A DNA stretch of 20,387 nt from Pleurotus djamor. Lineage: Eukaryota; Basidiomycota; Agaricomycetes; Agaricales; Pleurotaceae. Below the pieces are notes generated by a model. The model did not search any database. It was not told the origin of the DNA and worked only from the letters and a program-made list of their open reading frames with translations. Position numbers and translations under genes: made by a program. Positions within the stretch are counted from its first letter, which is position 1. The number at the start of each line of letters is the position of its first letter. The stretch is from NCBI GenBank assembly GCA_029747585.1, contig JAPEVF010000801.1, positions 1 to 20,387 of the forward strand. The letters are read 5' to 3'. This document shows positions 18,944 through 20,387 of the stretch, piece after piece.

Positions 18944-20164
18944 ATGTCTGTCAGAGGCTCTTTACGAGGTTTATTTAAACGTATTCCGAGCAACGCTGTG
19001 AACTACGACGAATCCGCTTCGGAAAATGGTGAAACGAGCACGATTACGAACAGTACCCCTACCACCGGCGACGAGAACGCAACCACCATCATAAATCCCA
19101 TTTCTAACCCCACTCTTAATTCTAATGTTAATATTGACACTGATGTACATACTTCTACAGCTTATAATACCGAGACCGAAACGGAATCCATCGTAACACC
19201 CACTATTAAGGCACGGAGCGGCACGAGAAAGGCTAGCGGCACGAGGAGACTTGCGGGCACAAAACGCACGACGAGAGATTTTTCTGCTGGCGACAGGAGC
19301 GGAAAGAGGAACTCGGGGGTCGGGGGGAAACAATCGCAGATCACGGGCTTTGCAGTCAGCAGCAAGCCCTTGGACGCGACAGGCTCCGGCTCCCAGTCGA
19401 CAACGAACGAAACCACAGAGCACCCGCCCACGACGCCAACCGGCAGGGATCGCTTGCCGAGATCACTCGAGGACGCGTACAGCTCGCTGAAAAAGCACAA
19501 CATTGCGCACAAGTCGAACATCAGTAATGCAAGGGATCTGGCCGCCCTTTTCACCATCATCACCCAATGCTGCATCGAAGCGAAATCCGAGAGGCTAGCC
19601 ATTGTGGCGGAAGTGGTCGAGGCTTTGAGCATCATCACGATGACCCTCCTGGAGAAAAAGAGAGAGGACAAGCTCGTCGCAAGCTTGCGGGAGGCGACGA
19701 AGGAGATACTCACGAGTTCAAAGGAGAGGCTGGAGAAGACAGCGGAGGAGGTGGTGGGAAACGCGAGGAAGGCGATGGGGAGGATGGAGAAGGCGATAGA
19801 CACCTGCACAGACACCCTGAAAGTAGCAGCCAACGACACAGCAGCAGCAGCCGAAACTACGAGATCGTACGCAAAGGTCGCCGCAGCGGGATCCCCCAAC
19901 GTCGTATCAGCACAAGGCAGCAAGGCTCAAGCGGGGCCCATTCGATTCTGGGAAAGGGACTCCAAACGGCTCATCATCGACCCGAGACAAGGCGCAAGCC
20001 TCCTCAATGAAGGGGAAAACACGAGCGGCCTCCTGAAGAGGATGACGGAGGCGTGGAGAAAGGCAGGGGGAAAGGAACAATGGGAGTTCGTTGCTGGGGG
20101 ACGGCTTGAGAAGGGAGGCTACATCAGGAAAACATCATTTTTACCAGGAGCAGATGGAAGCTAG
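18944..20164 (+). CDS. LINE ORF1 (Gag-like) protein, truncated in the RRM-like region
   Basis: A single uninterrupted frame of 406 residues, unlike the intron-dense host genes. The N-terminal third is Ser/Thr/Asn-rich and disordered, with a basic patch (GTRKASGTRRLAGTKRTTR, about residues 93-111). A long helical, probably coiled-coil region spans about 198-305 (DLAALFTIITQC... to TAAAAETT). Then comes TTRSYAKVAAA (305-315), a motif often seen before the RRM in fungal LINE ORF1 proteins. The RRM-like part begins with RLIIDPRQG (342-350) and reaches WEFVAGGRLEKGGY (about 380-393), comparable to the family's beta strands with xxxRLxxGG, but it stops about 13 residues later. The remaining RRM and the CCHC zinc knuckles expected downstream are absent. 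Such proteins bind the element's RNA to form the retrotransposition particle; this copy may be impaired. Assignment rests on motif order, not on a database search. Confidence 0.68.
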   Translation: MSVRGSLRGLFKRIPSNAVNYDESASENGETSTITNSTPTTGDENATTIINPISNPTLNSNVNIDTDVHTSTAYNTETETESIVTPTIKARSGTRKASGTRRLAGTKRTTRDFSAGDRSGKRNSGVGGKQSQITGFAVSSKPLDATGSGSQSTTNETTEHPPTTPTGRDRLPRSLEDAYSSLKKHNIAHKSNISNARDLAALFTIITQCCIEAKSERLAIVAEVVEALSIITMTLLEKKREDKLVASLREATKEILTSSKERLEKTAEEVVGNARKAMGRMEKAIDTCTDTLKVAANDTAAAAETTRSYAKVAAAGSPNVVSAQGSKAQAGPIRFWERDSKRLIIDPRQGASLLNEGENTSGLLKRMTEAWRKAGGKEQWEFVAGGRLEKGGYIRKTSFLPGADGS

Positions 20165-20378
20165 ATAAGATCAAGAAGCTGTGGGAGAAAGGTATCTTGT
20201 ATATCTAAAATAGAAAAAGCGCTTAAAGTTATGCTTTGTACAAGAGGTATGACAAAGCAAGAAAAAGACGCTGTAATACTTACATAGCGAGCGCCAATGC
20301 TTCAAAAGCACAAAAAGCTGGAAAAGCTAGGAAAGCTAGGAAAGCTCTGAAAGCGTTGATAAACAAAACAAAAAAAAA
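18944..20378 (+). mobile_element. LINE-like (Tad-clade-type) element containing only ORF1 and a 3' tail
   Basis: An ORF1-type gene is followed by about 210 bp that ends with tandem AAAGCTAGG-like units and an A-rich tail (A run 20370-20378), as non-LTR retrotransposons do. No endonuclease or reverse transcriptase can fit between the ORF1 stop (20164) and the tail, so the copy is non-autonomous or internally deleted. The 5' end is not visible; I start the feature at the ATG, and the real start is probably a little upstream. The element lies next to repeat copy C. Confidence 0.62.
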
Positions 20379-20387
20379 TTGAGCAGT
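20165..20387 (+). other. Element 3' region: stem-loop, short tandem units, A-rich tail
   Basis: After the ORF1 stop there is an inverted repeat, GCTTTGT at 20233-20239 and ACAAAGC at 20252-20258, with a 12-nt loop. Next are imperfect 9-11-bp units with AAAGCTAGG at about 20302-20352, and the A-rich run to 20378. The final bases TTGAGCAGT (20379-20387) would be flanking DNA. Confidence 0.55.

Noticed and set aside
19162..19923. 253-residue minus-strand frame opposite the LINE ORF1
   Set aside because: It is a mirror of the Ser/Ala/Thr-rich coding strand; the plus strand carries the ordered ORF1 motifs.
1..20387. tRNA, rRNA or CRISPR arrays
   Set aside because: Scanning for a tRNA B-box (GGTTCGANTCC) and for regularly spaced repeats by eye found nothing convincing; a covariance-model search was not possible.

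Overview
The window is nuclear DNA of a filamentous fungus, most likely a basidiomycete (Agaricomycetes). The signs are genes broken by many short introns (mostly 41-92 nt) with GT...AG ends, a multi-pass membrane protein of a basidiomycete-type family, F-box-like paralogues, and a Tad-like LINE ORF1. Four ambiguous bases (2947, 5438, 12140, 13709), three of them next to homopolymers, point to a draft assembly. All gene models below were spliced by hand from GT...AG sites, reading frame and recognisable protein motifs.

Left part (1-4866): two minus-strand flavoenzymes. Gene 1 (24-1744, running off the left edge) is a secreted FAD-linked oxidoreductase of the berberine-bridge/6-hydroxy-nicotine-oxidase type, with ten visible exons and one apparent 1-nt frameshift. 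Gene 2 (2317-4866) is a complete 12-exon mitochondrial D-lactate dehydrogenase (cytochrome), 597 aa.

Middle part (5758-11071): two divergently transcribed F-box-like genes (gene 3, minus, 5758-6998; gene 4, plus, 7199-8590) share a 200-bp intergenic promoter. A weak small ORF follows at 8788-9353. Then comes a complete seven-exon gene for a multi-pass membrane protein (9745-11071, minus).

Right part (11072-20387): poor in confident genes. It holds a third F-box-like gene (15503-16886, plus), a close paralogue of gene 4 with the same intron plan, and weak minus-strand exon candidates (11197-11433, 11771-11943, 13448-14304). Three collinear, diverged copies of one repeat lie at about 12340-13250 (A), 17020-17830 (B) and 18490-18760 (C); A and B carry purine-rich tracts. 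A LINE-like element (18944 to about 20378) keeps only ORF1, cut off within an RRM-like region, then has a 3' region of about 210 bp ending in an A-rich tail; there is no room for an endonuclease/reverse-transcriptase ORF.

The genes do not form one pathway. The two oxidoreductases are separate metabolic enzymes, the F-box-like trio is a lineage-type gene expansion, and the right third is repeat- and transposon-rich.
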